Part shown: piece after piece, positions 34,149 through 42,730 of the stretch
Position numbering within the stretch: the stretch's first letter is position 1
Layout of the letters: each line of letters begins with the position of its first letter
NCBI RefSeq assembly: GCF_017569225.1
Contig: NZ_CP071868.1
Location: 2,914,001 to 2,978,000 of the forward strand
DNA from: Pengzhenrongella sicca
GTDB taxonomy: Bacteria; Actinomycetota; Actinomycetes; Actinomycetales; Cellulomonadaceae
DNA length: 64,000 nt
Direction: 5' to 3'
The notes under the pieces: model-generated
The model's database searches: none
Told to the model about the DNA's origin: nothing
Seen by the model: the letters and a program-made list of their open reading frames with translations, nothing else
Translations under genes and position numbers: made by a program

Positions 34149-34499
34149 TCAGCCGAACGAGCCGCCGCACGCGCAGGAGCTGCCCGCGTTCGGGTTGTCG
34201 ATCGTGAAGCCCTGCTTCTCGATCGTGTCCGCGAAGTCGATCGTCGCGCCGTCGAGGTACGGCACGCTCATGCGGTCCACGACCACCTCGACGCCGTCGT
34301 AGTCGCGCACGGCGTCGCCGTCGAGCACGCGCTCGTCGAAGTACAGCTGGTAGATCAGGCCCGAGCAGCCGCCGGGCTGGACGGCGACGCGCAGCCGGAG
34401 GTCGTCGCGCCCCTCCTGCTCGAGCAGGCTGCGAATCTTGCTCGCGGCAAAGTCTGTGAGGTCGACGCCGTGCGTCGCGGTCTCGGTGGTCTCGCTCAT
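34149..34499 (-). CDS. erpA: Iron-sulfur cluster insertion protein (A-type carrier)
   Basis: The 116-residue A-type carrier delivers Fe-S clusters to apoproteins. The three cysteines are C45 (QPGGCSGLIYQLYFD), C109 and C111 (SSCACGGSFG). VDRMSVPYLDGATIDF and FTIDNPNA are family hallmarks. It corresponds to M. tuberculosis Rv2204c. Cluster-requiring clients close by are QcrA, NadA and LipA. The ATG at 34499 is used; the frame continues upstream without conservation. Confidence 0.93.
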   Translation of the reverse strand: MSETTETATHGVDLTDFAASKIRSLLEQEGRDDLRLRVAVQPGGCSGLIYQLYFDERVLDGDAVRDYDGVEVVVDRMSVPYLDGATIDFADTIEKQGFTIDNPNAGSSCACGGSFG

Positions 34500-34676
34500 C
34501 GTCACTCCGCAGGTCTCGACGGTACGGCGGGGGACATCGTCACCCGACTCGCTGGCTGACTGGGTTAACAGCACACCCGGGGCCAGTTGTTCCCGGCAAG
34601 CGTACGTCGAACTCCGCGCGGCGGCCGAGTCGGTGCGTCGGCGAGTTGGGCGCGGCCCGCGCACCGGCCGGCGCGG

Positions 34677-35891
34677 TCAGGCCCGGCGGGCGGGCGACCA
34701 GGTCCGGGCGACCCGCTCCGCGCGCGCCGCGAGCGTGCCCGCGGGATCGGCGAACGCCGCCGCGACCTGCTCGGCCGTCTCGGCGACCGCGTACGCCCCG
34801 GCGATGCCGGCGGCGCTCCACTCGCGCCGCCCGACCTGCACCTGTCCGGCGAGCACGATCGCGGGGACGCCGGCCGCGAGCGCCCGCTCGGCCACGGCCG
34901 CGACCACCTTGCCGTGCAGCGACTGCCAGTCGAAGGTGCCCTCCCCCGTGACCACGACGTCGGCCGCGCCGATCCGCGCGGGCAGCCCGACGGCGTCGGC
35001 CACCAAGCCCGACCCGGACACGATGCGGGCGCCGAGCAGGGCGAGGCCGAAGCCGAGGCCGCCGGCCGCGCCCGCGCCCGGCAGGCCCGTGAGCCGCGCA
35101 GCGGCGGACGCGCTGCGCGACGACGCGAGCAGGTCCGGCCGCACGGCGTCCGGGCCGAGCGCCGCGACCGCCGCGTGCGCGAAGCTGCCGAGGGCGCGCT
35201 CGAGGTCCTGGGCCTGCTGGTCGGTGGCGCCCTTCTGCGGCGCGAACCCGGCGCTCGCGCCGTGCAGGCCGAGCAGCGGCACGTCGACGTCGGTCGCGAC
35301 GAGCAGCTCGACGCCGGCCAGGCTCGCGCGCAGCTCGGCGAGCCCGGCGAGGTCGGCGGCCGTGACGGCGCCCAGCCCGCCGCCGCCCCGCGCGAGCGGC
35401 CCGTCGCTCGCGCCGACGCCGAGCGCGGCGAGCATCCCCGCGCCGGCGTCGTTGGTGGCCGAGCCGCCGAGCCCGACGACGACGCGGCCCGCCCCGGTCG
35501 CGAGGGCGGCCCGCAGCAGCTCGCCCACGCCGTAGGTCGAGGTGCGGGTCGGGTCCCGAAGCGCCGGCGGCACGAGGGCGAGGCCGGCCGCCTGTGCCGA
35601 CTCGAGGTAGGCGGTCCGCGTGCCGTCCGCGCCCTCGACGACCAGCACCGCGGCGGGCACGGCGTCGCCCGCCCCGACGTCCGGCGTCGGCGGGCGCACG
35701 GTGGCAACGAGCAGCTCGCCGCCCAGGCTGGCGCGCAGGGTCTCGACGAACCCCGGGCCGCCGTCGGCCAGGGGGCGCACGTCGAGCACGTCCCGGGGGG
35801 CCGCACGCAGCCACCCCGCGCTGATCGCCGCGGCCGCCTGCTCCGCGGTCAGGGTTCCGCCGAAGCAGTCCGGGGCGATGACGACGCGCAT
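34677..35891 (-). CDS. glxK: Glycerate kinase
   Basis: The 404-residue enzyme of the GlxK/GarK glycerate kinase family phosphorylates D-glycerate to a phosphoglycerate. MRVVIAPDCFGGTLTAEQAA is the characteristic start (S in many relatives replaced by G-G-T). RPLADGGPGFVETL, VGLGGSATNDAGAGMLAALG, LLGLHGASAGFAPQKGAT and TGEGTFDWQSLHGKVVAAVA are conserved. M. tuberculosis Rv2205c stands in the same place. It is divergent from nadA with 63 bases between. Confidence 0.92.
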   Translation of the reverse strand: MRVVIAPDCFGGTLTAEQAAAAISAGWLRAAPRDVLDVRPLADGGPGFVETLRASLGGELLVATVRPPTPDVGAGDAVPAAVLVVEGADGTRTAYLESAQAAGLALVPPALRDPTRTSTYGVGELLRAALATGAGRVVVGLGGSATNDAGAGMLAALGVGASDGPLARGGGGLGAVTAADLAGLAELRASLAGVELLVATDVDVPLLGLHGASAGFAPQKGATDQQAQDLERALGSFAHAAVAALGPDAVRPDLLASSRSASAAARLTGLPGAGAAGGLGFGLALLGARIVSGSGLVADAVGLPARIGAADVVVTGEGTFDWQSLHGKVVAAVAERALAAGVPAIVLAGQVQVGRREWSAAGIAGAYAVAETAEQVAAAFADPAGTLAARAERVARTWSPARRA

Positions 35892-35954
35892 GAGCCGAAG
35901 CCTGGCACAGGCCGAGACCACCCCGGCGCCGGGGCACTGTGTGAAAATGATCAG

Positions 35955-37160
35955 GTGAGCGCCACCACCACCGGCCGTCCCTTCGCGGAGCCCGCGCCGT
36001 CGGCCCTGCTGCTGCTGCTCGGGCAGGGCACTGACCTGCTGTCCGAGCGCGGCGTCGAGTGCGCCGGCGCGCTGCCGGCCGCGAGCGACCCGGACCTCGT
36101 CGACCGGGCCCGGGCGGCGCGCGCGGCCCTCGGCGACCGCCTGTTCGTCCTCGGCCACCACTACCAGCGCGACGAGGTGATCGAGTTCGCGGACGTCACC
36201 GGCGACTCGTTCAAGCTCGCCCGCGAGGCGGCGGCCCGCCCCGACGCGGAGTTCATCCTGTTCTGCGGCGTGCACTTCATGGCCGAGTCGGCGGACATCC
36301 TCACCTCGGCGGCGCAGCAGGTCATCCTGCCCGACCTCGCCGCCGGCTGCTCGATGGCCGACATGGCCGCGATCAACCAGGTCGAGGACGCGTGGGACAC
36401 GCTCACCGACCTCGGCATCGCCGCGCAGACGGTGCCCGTGACCTACATGAACTCGACGGCCGCTATCAAGGCGTTCACCGGCCGCCACGGCGGGACGGTC
36501 TGCACGTCGTCCAACGCCGCCGTCGCGCTGCGGTGGGCGTTCGACCGCGTCGGCGGACTGGACGGCACCGGCAAGGTGCTGTTCATGCCCGACCAGCATC
36601 TGGGCCGCAACACCGCGGTGCGCGAGCTCGGGCTGTCCCTGGCCGACTGCGTCGTGTTCGACCCCCGCAAGCCGAACGGCGGCCTCGCCCCCGGCGAGCT
36701 CGAGGCCGCACGGATGATCCTGTGGCGCGGGCACTGCTCGGTGCACGGCCGATTCTCCGAGGCGAACGTGCGCGACATCCGCGCCGCCGTGCCGGGCGTC
36801 ACCGTGCTCGTGCACCCCGAGTGCACGCACGAGGTCACCGAGGCCGCCGACCTCGTGGGCTCGACGGAGTTCATCGTCAAGGCGCTCGACGCGGCGCCGG
36901 CCGGGTCGGCCTGGGCGCTGGGGACCGAGCTGAACCTCGTGCGGCGCCTCGCCCGGGCGCACCCCGACAAGGCCGTGCACTACCTCGACTCGACCGTGTG
37001 CTTCTGCTCGACCATGAACCGCATCGACCTGCCGCACCTGGTCTGGGCGATGGAGTCGCTCGTCGCGGGGCGCACGGTCAACCGCGTCGTCGTCGATGCC
37101 GACGACGCGCACTGGGCCCGCGTGGCCCTCGACCAGATGCTGGCGCTGCCGGGGCTGTAA
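35955..37160 (+). CDS. nadA: Quinolinate synthase
   Basis: The 401-residue enzyme condenses iminoaspartate with dihydroxyacetone phosphate to quinolinate for NAD synthesis, using a [4Fe-4S] cluster. LGHHYQRDEVIEFADVTGDS is the diagnostic start. Cluster and active-site cysteines are within FCGVHFMAESADI, VCTSSNAA, HPECTHEV and STVCFCSTMNRIDLPHL. MPDQHLGRNTA and GHCSVHGRF are conserved. The GTG at 35955 is chosen because a GAAAAT hexamer ends 7 bases upstream and the family begins there. nadB and nadC are not in the window. Confidence 0.94.
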   Translation: MSATTTGRPFAEPAPSALLLLLGQGTDLLSERGVECAGALPAASDPDLVDRARAARAALGDRLFVLGHHYQRDEVIEFADVTGDSFKLAREAAARPDAEFILFCGVHFMAESADILTSAAQQVILPDLAAGCSMADMAAINQVEDAWDTLTDLGIAAQTVPVTYMNSTAAIKAFTGRHGGTVCTSSNAAVALRWAFDRVGGLDGTGKVLFMPDQHLGRNTAVRELGLSLADCVVFDPRKPNGGLAPGELEAARMILWRGHCSVHGRFSEANVRDIRAAVPGVTVLVHPECTHEVTEAADLVGSTEFIVKALDAAPAGSAWALGTELNLVRRLARAHPDKAVHYLDSTVCFCSTMNRIDLPHLVWAMESLVAGRTVNRVVVDADDAHWARVALDQMLALPGL

Positions 37161-37213
37161 CCGGCGGCCCGCAGCACCACGGCGGGTGGAACGTCCGATC
37201 GGAAGGCGGCTCG

Positions 37214-37813
37214 ATGAGCACCGGCAGCGCGTTGCGGGTAGGGGTCTTCGTGTTCGACGACGCGGAGGAGCTCGACGTCGTTGGCCCGTTCGAGGTCCTC
37301 GCGGCCTGGGCCGCGCTGTCGGACCTGCGGCCCGAGGTGCTGACGTTCTCCGCCGACGGCGCGGGCGTGCGCCTCGCGAAGGGGCTGCGGATCGTGCCCG
37401 ACCGGTCGGCCGACGACGTCGCCGGGCTGCACGTGCTCGTGTACCCCGGCGGCCGCGGCACCCGGACCCTGTCCGCCGACTCCGCGCACCTGGACTGGGT
37501 CCGCCGCCAGCGCGCCGAGGTCCCGCTGCTCGCAAGCGTGTGCACCGGCGCGCTCGTGCTCGCGGCCGCCGGGCTGCTCGCGGGCCGACCGGCCACGACC
37601 CACTGGGGTGCGTTCGACGAGCTCGCAGCCATCGACCCGAGCGTGATGCTCGACACCGAGGCCCGGTTCGTGGACGACGGCGACGTGATCACGGCCGCCG
37701 GGGTGTCCGCCGGGATCGACATGGCGCTGCACCTGGTGGCGCGGCTCGAGAGCGCCGACGTCGCACGTCAGGTCCGCCGCGCGATCCAGTACGACCCGGA
37801 CCCGCCGGTCTGA
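37214..37813 (+). CDS. DJ-1/PfpI-family (GATase1-like) protein
   Basis: The 199-residue protein starts LRVGVFVFDDAEELDVVGPF, the pattern of the DJ-1/PfpI/AraC-N group. The nucleophile elbow cysteine is C110 in LASVCTGALVLAAAGLL, followed by THWGAFDEL and ITAAGVSAGIDMALHLV. Such domains include isonitrile hydratases and the sensor part of AraC regulators. No DNA-binding domain follows here, so an enzyme such as a cyclohexylisocyanide hydratase relative is plausible; substrate unknown. It follows nadA after 53 bases with its own GGAAGGCGG ribosome binding site. Confidence 0.88.
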   Translation: MSTGSALRVGVFVFDDAEELDVVGPFEVLAAWAALSDLRPEVLTFSADGAGVRLAKGLRIVPDRSADDVAGLHVLVYPGGRGTRTLSADSAHLDWVRRQRAEVPLLASVCTGALVLAAAGLLAGRPATTHWGAFDELAAIDPSVMLDTEARFVDDGDVITAAGVSAGIDMALHLVARLESADVARQVRRAIQYDPDPPV

Positions 37814-37833
37814 GTCGACGGCATCCACGTCGC

Positions 37834-37937
37834 GAGGTAGTCCAGTTGCGGCGAGTTCGTCCTTCTACGGCGAGTTCGTCCTTCGACGGCGAGTTCGTCC
37901 CTCGTGACGGACGAACTCGCGACAGCTGGACTACCTC
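37834..37937. repeat. Composite hairpin/tandem repeat element
   Basis: GAGGTAGTCCAG (37834-37845) is the exact complement of CTGGACTACCTC (37926-37937). Between them CGGCGAGTTCGTCC is present three times with a 19-base period (37849, 37868, 37887), and GGACGAACTCGC (37909-37920) is its inverted partner. The right arm contains the TAG stop of the M20 peptidase gene. It sits between the converging PfpI-like and peptidase genes and may terminate transcription both ways; any one of the three direct copies can pair with the single inverted copy. Confidence 0.85.
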
Positions 37938-39316
37938 ACCGCCGACGGACCGCCCAGGCGGCGCAGCAGCAGGGCCTCGGCGAGGACGACGTGCTCGAGG
38001 TCGCCGAGGTCGACCGACTCGTTCGCCCCGTGGGCGCGCGAGTCCGGGTCCTCGACGCCCGTGACGAGGATCGACGCCGTCGGGAACGTCTCGAGCAGGT
38101 CGGCGATGAACGGGATCGAGCCGCCGAGGCCGATGTCGACCGGCGCGGTCCCCCACGACTGCTCGAACGCCCAGCGCGCGGCCTGCATCGCGTCGGAGTC
38201 GGCCGGGGCCTTGAACGGCCGGCCGAGGTCTCCCGGGGTCACGGTGACCCGGGCGCCGAACGGCGCGTGCGTGTGCAGGTGGGTGCGCAGCGCGTCGAGC
38301 GCCGCCGCCGGATCCTGCCCGGGAGCGATCCGCAGCGACAGCTTCGCCTTCGCGCGCGGCACGATCGTGTTGGAGGACAGCGCGATGCTCGGCGCGTCGA
38401 TCCCGATGACGGCGAGCGCCGGCCGCGTCCACAGCCGGGCGGTGAGCGGGCCGCTGCCCGCGAGCTCGGCGCCGTCGATCAGCGCGGCGTCCGCCCGGAA
38501 CTCGGCCTCGTCGTAGTCGACGACGGGGTCCGGCGCGCTGACCAGGCCCGCGACCGCGACGTCGCCGGCGTCGTCGTGCAGCGTCGCGATCAGCCGGGAC
38601 AGCAGCGTCAGGGCGTCGAGCACGGGGCCGCCGAACATGCCCGAGTGCACCGAGTGCTCGAGCACGGTGACCTCGACCTCGAGGTCCACGAGGCCGCGCA
38701 GCGACGTGGTCAGGCCGGGGGTGCCGACCTTCCAGTTCGCGGAGTCGGCCACGACGATGACGTCGGCGACGAGCAGGTCGGCGTAGGTCTCGAGGAAGGC
38801 CGTGAACGTCGGCGACCCGATCTCCTCCTCGCCCTCGACGAACACGGTCACGCCGACGGCGAGCTCGTCCGCGAGCACGCGCAGCGCGCCGACGTGAGCG
38901 ATCACGCCCGCCTTGTCGTCGGCCGCCCCGCGGCCGTACAGCCGGCCGTCGCGCTCGACCGGCTCGAACGGGATGGAGTCCCAGTCGGCGTCGGCGCCCG
39001 GGGGCTGGACGTCGTGGTGCGCGTACAGCAGGACGGTCGGGGCGCCGTCGGGCGCAGGGCGACGCGCGATCACGGCGGGCCGGCTGCGCTGGCCGTCGGC
39101 GAGCTCGGCGCGCAGGATCTGGACGTCGGGCAGGCCGGCGCCGCGCAGCAGCTCGGCGACGGCCGCGGCGCTGGCGTCCATATGCGCCTGGTCGAACGAG
39201 GAGTTCGAGACGCTCGGGATGCGCACGAGCGACTCGAGGTCGGCGCGCAGGGCCGGAAAGGCGGCGGCGACGCGGTCGCGCAGGACGGTTGTCGGGTTCG
39301 TGCTGAGCTCGGTCAC
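37931..39316 (-). CDS. M20-family dipeptidase/peptidase
   Basis: The 461-residue metallopeptidase has dinuclear zinc-site motifs: YAHHDVQPPG, GRGAADDKAGVIAHV (bridging aspartate), VFVEGEEEIGSP (catalytic and ligand glutamates), VVADSANW, and a late histidine in RAHGANESVDLGDL. The lid domain contains HSGMFGGPVLDAL. Relatives act as dipeptidases on small peptides or acylated amino acids in the cytoplasm. The GTG at 39316 begins the conserved region; an upstream codon at 39379 would overlap the promoter of the divergent DUF3043 gene. Confidence 0.92.
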   Translation of the reverse strand: MTELSTNPTTVLRDRVAAAFPALRADLESLVRIPSVSNSSFDQAHMDASAAAVAELLRGAGLPDVQILRAELADGQRSRPAVIARRPAPDGAPTVLLYAHHDVQPPGADADWDSIPFEPVERDGRLYGRGAADDKAGVIAHVGALRVLADELAVGVTVFVEGEEEIGSPTFTAFLETYADLLVADVIVVADSANWKVGTPGLTTSLRGLVDLEVEVTVLEHSVHSGMFGGPVLDALTLLSRLIATLHDDAGDVAVAGLVSAPDPVVDYDEAEFRADAALIDGAELAGSGPLTARLWTRPALAVIGIDAPSIALSSNTIVPRAKAKLSLRIAPGQDPAAALDALRTHLHTHAPFGARVTVTPGDLGRPFKAPADSDAMQAARWAFEQSWGTAPVDIGLGGSIPFIADLLETFPTASILVTGVEDPDSRAHGANESVDLGDLEHVVLAEALLLRRLGGPSAVR

Positions 39317-39345
39317 GGGCGACCACGCTACCCCCGCGGCTCGTC

Positions 39346-39351
39346 TATCCT
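39346..39351 (+). promoter_or_regulatory. -10-like hexamer TATCCT deciding the DUF3043 start
   Basis: TATCCT ends 7 bases before the GTG at 39358. A second in-frame GTG at 39352 would be too close to the hexamer. Confidence 0.5.
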
Positions 39352-39357
39352 GTGGGG

Positions 39358-39948
39358 GTGTTCTTCCGCAGCAAGCCACCCGAGACCGTGCAGCCCGTCG
39401 ACGACGCCAGCTACGGCGCGGTGACGACCGGCAAGGGCCGGCCCACCCCCAAGCGCAAGACGGCAGAGGCGGCCAACAGGCGCCCGCTCGTGCCGACCGA
39501 CCGCAAGGCGGCGGCCAAGTCCGGGCGCATCGCCGCGCGGGCGCAGCGCGACCTCGAGTACCGCGCCATGCAGAACGGCGACGAGAAGCACATGCCGGCC
39601 AAGGACATGGGCCCGGTGCGCCGGTACGTGCGCGACTACGTTGACGCGCGCTGGAACCTCGGCGAGTTCTTCCTCCCGGTCGCGATGCTCTTCGTCGTCG
39701 CGACCTTCGTCTTCGCCCAGAACCGGGCGGCCTCGGTGGTCGTCGTCTTCACGCTGTACGCCGTCGTGCTCGTGACGATCATCGACGCGCTCCTCATGTG
39801 GCGCCGGCTGAAGAAGAAGCTGTACGACAAGTTCGGCGAGGCCTCGTTCCTGCGCCGCATCGCGCTGTACGCGATCATGCGCGCGTTCCAGATCCGGCGC
39901 GCCCGCCTGCCGCGGCCGCAGGTCAAGCACGGTGAGTACCCGGTCTGA
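39358..39948 (+). CDS. DUF3043 membrane protein
   Basis: The 196-residue actinobacterial membrane protein has a basic cytoplasmic N-terminus: FFRSKPPETV, KGRPTPKRKTAEAANRRPLV, then DRKAAAKSGRIAARAQRDLE. The conserved MPAKDMGPVRRYVRDYVDAR leads to two membrane helices (FFLPVAMLFVVATFVFA and VVVVFTLYAVVLVTIIDALL), and a basic C-terminal segment closes the protein. M. tuberculosis Rv2206 is the equivalent. Function unknown. Confidence 0.88.
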   Translation: MFFRSKPPETVQPVDDASYGAVTTGKGRPTPKRKTAEAANRRPLVPTDRKAAAKSGRIAARAQRDLEYRAMQNGDEKHMPAKDMGPVRRYVRDYVDARWNLGEFFLPVAMLFVVATFVFAQNRAASVVVVFTLYAVVLVTIIDALLMWRRLKKKLYDKFGEASFLRRIALYAIMRAFQIRRARLPRPQVKHGEYPV

Positions 39949-39980
39949 CCCACCCCCGGGCGGCGCTGCGACCGCGGTCA

Positions 39981-39986
39981 TAGGCT
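39981..39986 (+). promoter_or_regulatory. -10-like hexamer TAGGCT of a leaderless transcript
   Basis: TAGGCT ends 7 bases before the ATG at 39993 of the aldo/keto reductase gene. Confidence 0.55.
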
Positions 39987-39992
39987 GGCGCG

Positions 39993-41006
39993 ATGGTCAA
40001 CCATCGCTATCTGGGCAGCTCCGGCCTCAAGGTCTCGGAGATCACGTACGGCAACTGGCTCACCCACGGCTCGCAGGTGGAGAACGACACCGCCACGGCG
40101 TGCGTCCGCGCGGCGCTCGACGCCGGGATCACGACCTTTGACACCGCCGACGCGTACGCGAACACCGCGGCCGAGACCGTGCTCGGCGCCGCGCTCGCCG
40201 GCGAGCGCCGCGCGTCGCTCGAGATCCTCACCAAGGTGTACTGGCCGACCGGCCCGAAGGGCCCGAACGACTCCGGCCTCTCCCGCAAGCACATCATGGA
40301 GTCCATCGACGGCTCGCTGACGCGGCTGCGCACCGACTACGTGGACCTGTACCAGGCCCACCGGTACGACACCGAGACGCCGCTGACGGAGACGATGCAG
40401 GCGTTCGCGGACGTCGTCCGCCAGGGCAAGGCGCTCTACATCGGCGTCAGCGAGTGGACCGCCGAGCAGCTGCGCGCGGGCCACGCCCTGAGCACCGAGC
40501 TCGGGTTCCAGCTCGTCTCGAACCAGCCGCAGTACTCGATGCTCTGGCGCGTCATCGAGCCCGAGGTGGTGCCGGCGGCGCGCGAGCTCGGCATGTCCCA
40601 GATCGTCTGGTCCCCCGTCGCGCAGGGCGTCCTGACGGGCAAGTACGCGCCCGGCCAGCCGGTGCCCGCCGGCACCCGCGCGACGGACGCCAAGGGCGGC
40701 GCGAGCACGATCAAGCGGTTCCTCACCGACGACGTCCTGACGCGGGTGCAGGGGCTGCGGCCGATCGCGGACGAGCTCGGGCTGACGCTCGCCCAGCTGG
40801 CGGTCGCCTGGGTGCTGCAGAACGACAACGTCGCGGCGGCCCTGATCGGCGCCTCGCGGCCCGAGCAGGTCGCCGAGAACGTCAAGGCGTCGGGCGTCAC
40901 GATCCCGCGCGAGCTGCTCGACCGGATCGACGCGGTGCTCGGCGACGCCGTCGAGGCCGACGCGGCCCTGACCGCCGCGCACGCGCCGACGACCCGTCCG
41001 TCCTGA
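39993..41006 (+). CDS. Aldo/keto reductase
   Basis: The 337-residue NADPH-dependent oxidoreductase is of the potassium-channel beta-subunit-like group. The catalytic tetrad is D50, Y55, K81 and the histidine of LYQAHRYD. SNQPQYSML, IVWSPVAQGVLTGKY and AALIGASRPEQVAENV are cofactor-binding blocks near the C-terminus. It probably reduces aldehydes or ketones; substrate unknown. It is a single gene converging on the small protein at 41015. Confidence 0.92.
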   Translation: MVNHRYLGSSGLKVSEITYGNWLTHGSQVENDTATACVRAALDAGITTFDTADAYANTAAETVLGAALAGERRASLEILTKVYWPTGPKGPNDSGLSRKHIMESIDGSLTRLRTDYVDLYQAHRYDTETPLTETMQAFADVVRQGKALYIGVSEWTAEQLRAGHALSTELGFQLVSNQPQYSMLWRVIEPEVVPAARELGMSQIVWSPVAQGVLTGKYAPGQPVPAGTRATDAKGGASTIKRFLTDDVLTRVQGLRPIADELGLTLAQLAVAWVLQNDNVAAALIGASRPEQVAENVKASGVTIPRELLDRIDAVLGDAVEADAALTAAHAPTTRPS

Positions 41007-41014
41007 GGACGCGG

Positions 41015-41221
41015 TCAGGGGATCCGGAGCGCGACCGCGGCCGCGGCCTGGGTCCCGTCGTGCAGCAGCCGGGCGACCACCACGTCCTGCCGCGCGAGCT
41101 CGCGCCAGTTCTCGCCCAGCCACTGCTCGGCGTCGAACTGGTTGGTGAAGACCGGGCTGATCGGGCGGTCGAGGGCGCGGCCCTCGGCGTCGTCCAGCGC
41201 CCACTCCCACTGCGGGCGCAT
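41015..41221 (-). CDS. Small conserved protein coupled to pyrD
   Basis: The 68-residue product begins MRPQWEWALDDAEGRALDRP and contains FTNQFDAEQWLGENWRELAR. The ATG overlaps the pyrD stop (TGATG), so it is translated with pyrD. I recall similar short acidic proteins with the EWLGE.WRELA pattern in other actinobacteria, but no function is known. Confidence 0.72.
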   Translation of the reverse strand: MRPQWEWALDDAEGRALDRPISPVFTNQFDAEQWLGENWRELARQDVVVARLLHDGTQAAAAVALRIP

Positions 41222-42279
41222 CACGACGCCACCGCCGCGGGCCGCACGCGCGCGGCGTCGGCGGCGAGGGCGCGGTTGATGCCGGCGGCCCACAGCGGCC
41301 CGCGGTAGATGAAGCCGGTGTAACCCTGCACGAGGGTCGCGCCGACTGCGAGGTACTCCCGGGCGTCGTCCGCGGTCGAGATCCCCCCGACGCCGATGAT
41401 CGTCGGGTCCGGCCCCAGCCGGGACCGCAGCCGGGCCACGACGTCGAGGCCGCGCTGGAGCAGCGGCGGCCCGGAGAGGCCGCCCGGGCCGTACGCGTGC
41501 GACGTCGTCGTGTTCACCGCGACGACGCCGTCGAGGCCGAGCTCGACCGCGAGGTCGGCGACCGCGTCGACGTCGTCGTCCGACAGGTCGGGCGAGATCT
41601 TCACCAGCAGCGGCACGGGACCCTTCGCGCGGTCCGGCGTGGCGGCGGCGGCGGCGGAACGCACCGCGGTGAGGATCGGCCGCAGCGCCGCGACCGACTG
41701 CAGGTCGCGCAGCCCGGGGGTGTTCGGCGACGAGACGTTCACGACCAGGTAGTCCGCGTAGGGCGCGAGCAGCCCCGCGCTCGTCGCGTAGTCGGCCGCC
41801 GCCTGGTCGGGCGCCGTCACCTTGGTCTTGCCGATGTTGACGCCGACGACGAGCGCGCGCCCGGCCGGGGTCGCCCGGAGCCCGCGCAGCCGGGCCGCGA
41901 CGGCCGCGGCCCCCTCGTTGTTGAAGCCCATCTGGTTGCGGATCGCCTGCCGGTCGAGCACGCGCCACAGCCGCGGCGCGGGGTTTCCGGGCTGGCCGTG
42001 GGCCGTGACGGTGCCGACCTCGACGAAGCCGAAGCCGAGCATCACCAGGCCCGGCACCGCGACCGCGTTCTTGTCGAACCCCGCCGCGACCCCGAACGGC
42101 GCCGGGAAGGTGCGCCCGAGCGCGCGCACCGGCGCGCCCGCACCCCGGGTGAGCACGCGGTGCACGAGCGCGGCGAGCGGACCGACCGACCCGACCAGGC
42201 GGATCGCGCGGAAGCCGCGGCGGTGCGCGAGCTCGGGGTCCATCCGGCGGAAGACGAGGGTGAAGAAGAAGCGGTACAT
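41221..42279 (-). CDS. pyrD: Dihydroorotate dehydrogenase (quinone), class 2
   Basis: The 352-residue flavoenzyme oxidises dihydroorotate to orotate in pyrimidine synthesis and reduces the quinone pool. The N-terminal helix pair (MYRFFFTLVFRRMDPELAHR) is the membrane-binding domain specific to class 2. FPAPFGVAAGFDKNA, GFVEVGTVTAHGQPGNPAPR, NQMGFNNEG, NVSSPNTPGLRDLQ (catalytic serine), LLVKISPDL and IGVGGISTADDAREYLAVGA bind FMN and substrate. The link to menaquinol suits the nearby bc complex. Confidence 0.95.
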   Translation of the reverse strand: MYRFFFTLVFRRMDPELAHRRGFRAIRLVGSVGPLAALVHRVLTRGAGAPVRALGRTFPAPFGVAAGFDKNAVAVPGLVMLGFGFVEVGTVTAHGQPGNPAPRLWRVLDRQAIRNQMGFNNEGAAAVAARLRGLRATPAGRALVVGVNIGKTKVTAPDQAAADYATSAGLLAPYADYLVVNVSSPNTPGLRDLQSVAALRPILTAVRSAAAAATPDRAKGPVPLLVKISPDLSDDDVDAVADLAVELGLDGVVAVNTTTSHAYGPGGLSGPPLLQRGLDVVARLRSRLGPDPTIIGVGGISTADDAREYLAVGATLVQGYTGFIYRGPLWAAGINRALAADAARVRPAAVAS

Positions 42280-42289
42280 CTGGCCCAAT

Positions 42290-42730
42290 CTAGCGGCCGG
42301 CCCCCGGGTCGTCGGCGCGCCGGGCGGGGCGGGTCGGACGGGTCCGCCGCAGCCACGCGAGCCCGAGCAGAGGCAGCACAAGCGGCACGTACCCGTACCC
42401 CTGCCCGAACCCGGACCAGACGGTCGCGTCCGGGAAGGCCGCGGGGTCGGCGAGCGAGAACACCCCGACGGCCAGCACCCCGACGAGCTCGATGCTCACC
42501 GCCGCGGTCGCCACCCGCCGTTGCCCGCGCGCGAGGGCGACGGTTGCGACGACGTAGACGACGCCCGCGAGCGCCGACAGCGCGTACGCGAGCGGCGCCT
42601 CGTGCCCCTTCGTCACGAGCTGGACCCCGGCACGCGCGCTCGCCGCGAGCGCGAAGACCGCGTAGACGGCGACGAGCACGCGCCCGGGACCGCTCGCGGT
42701 CGACGCCGCGCCCCCGCCCGGCCGGCTCAC
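42290..42730 (-). CDS. Membrane protein of unknown function (tandem pair, second gene)
   Basis: The 146-residue protein has four predicted helices: VLVAVYAVFALAASARAGVQ, ALAYALSALAGVVYVVATVA, TAAVSIELVGVLAVGVFSLA and YVPLVLPLLGLAWL. VQLVTKGHEAPLAYALSALA and DATVWSGFGQGYGYVPLVLP are the best conserved parts; related proteins occur widely in actinobacteria without a known role. The GTG start overlaps the stop of the preceding membrane gene (GTGA). A basic tail ends the protein. Confidence 0.75.
   Translation of the reverse strand: MSRPGGGAASTASGPGRVLVAVYAVFALAASARAGVQLVTKGHEAPLAYALSALAGVVYVVATVALARGQRRVATAAVSIELVGVLAVGVFSLADPAAFPDATVWSGFGQGYGYVPLVLPLLGLAWLRRTRPTRPARRADDPGAGR

Noticed and set aside
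34677-37535. A 952-codon minus-strand frame across nadA
   Set aside because: Only the part from the ATG at 35891 is glycerate kinase; the upstream part is a high-GC shadow of nadA and the PfpI-like gene.
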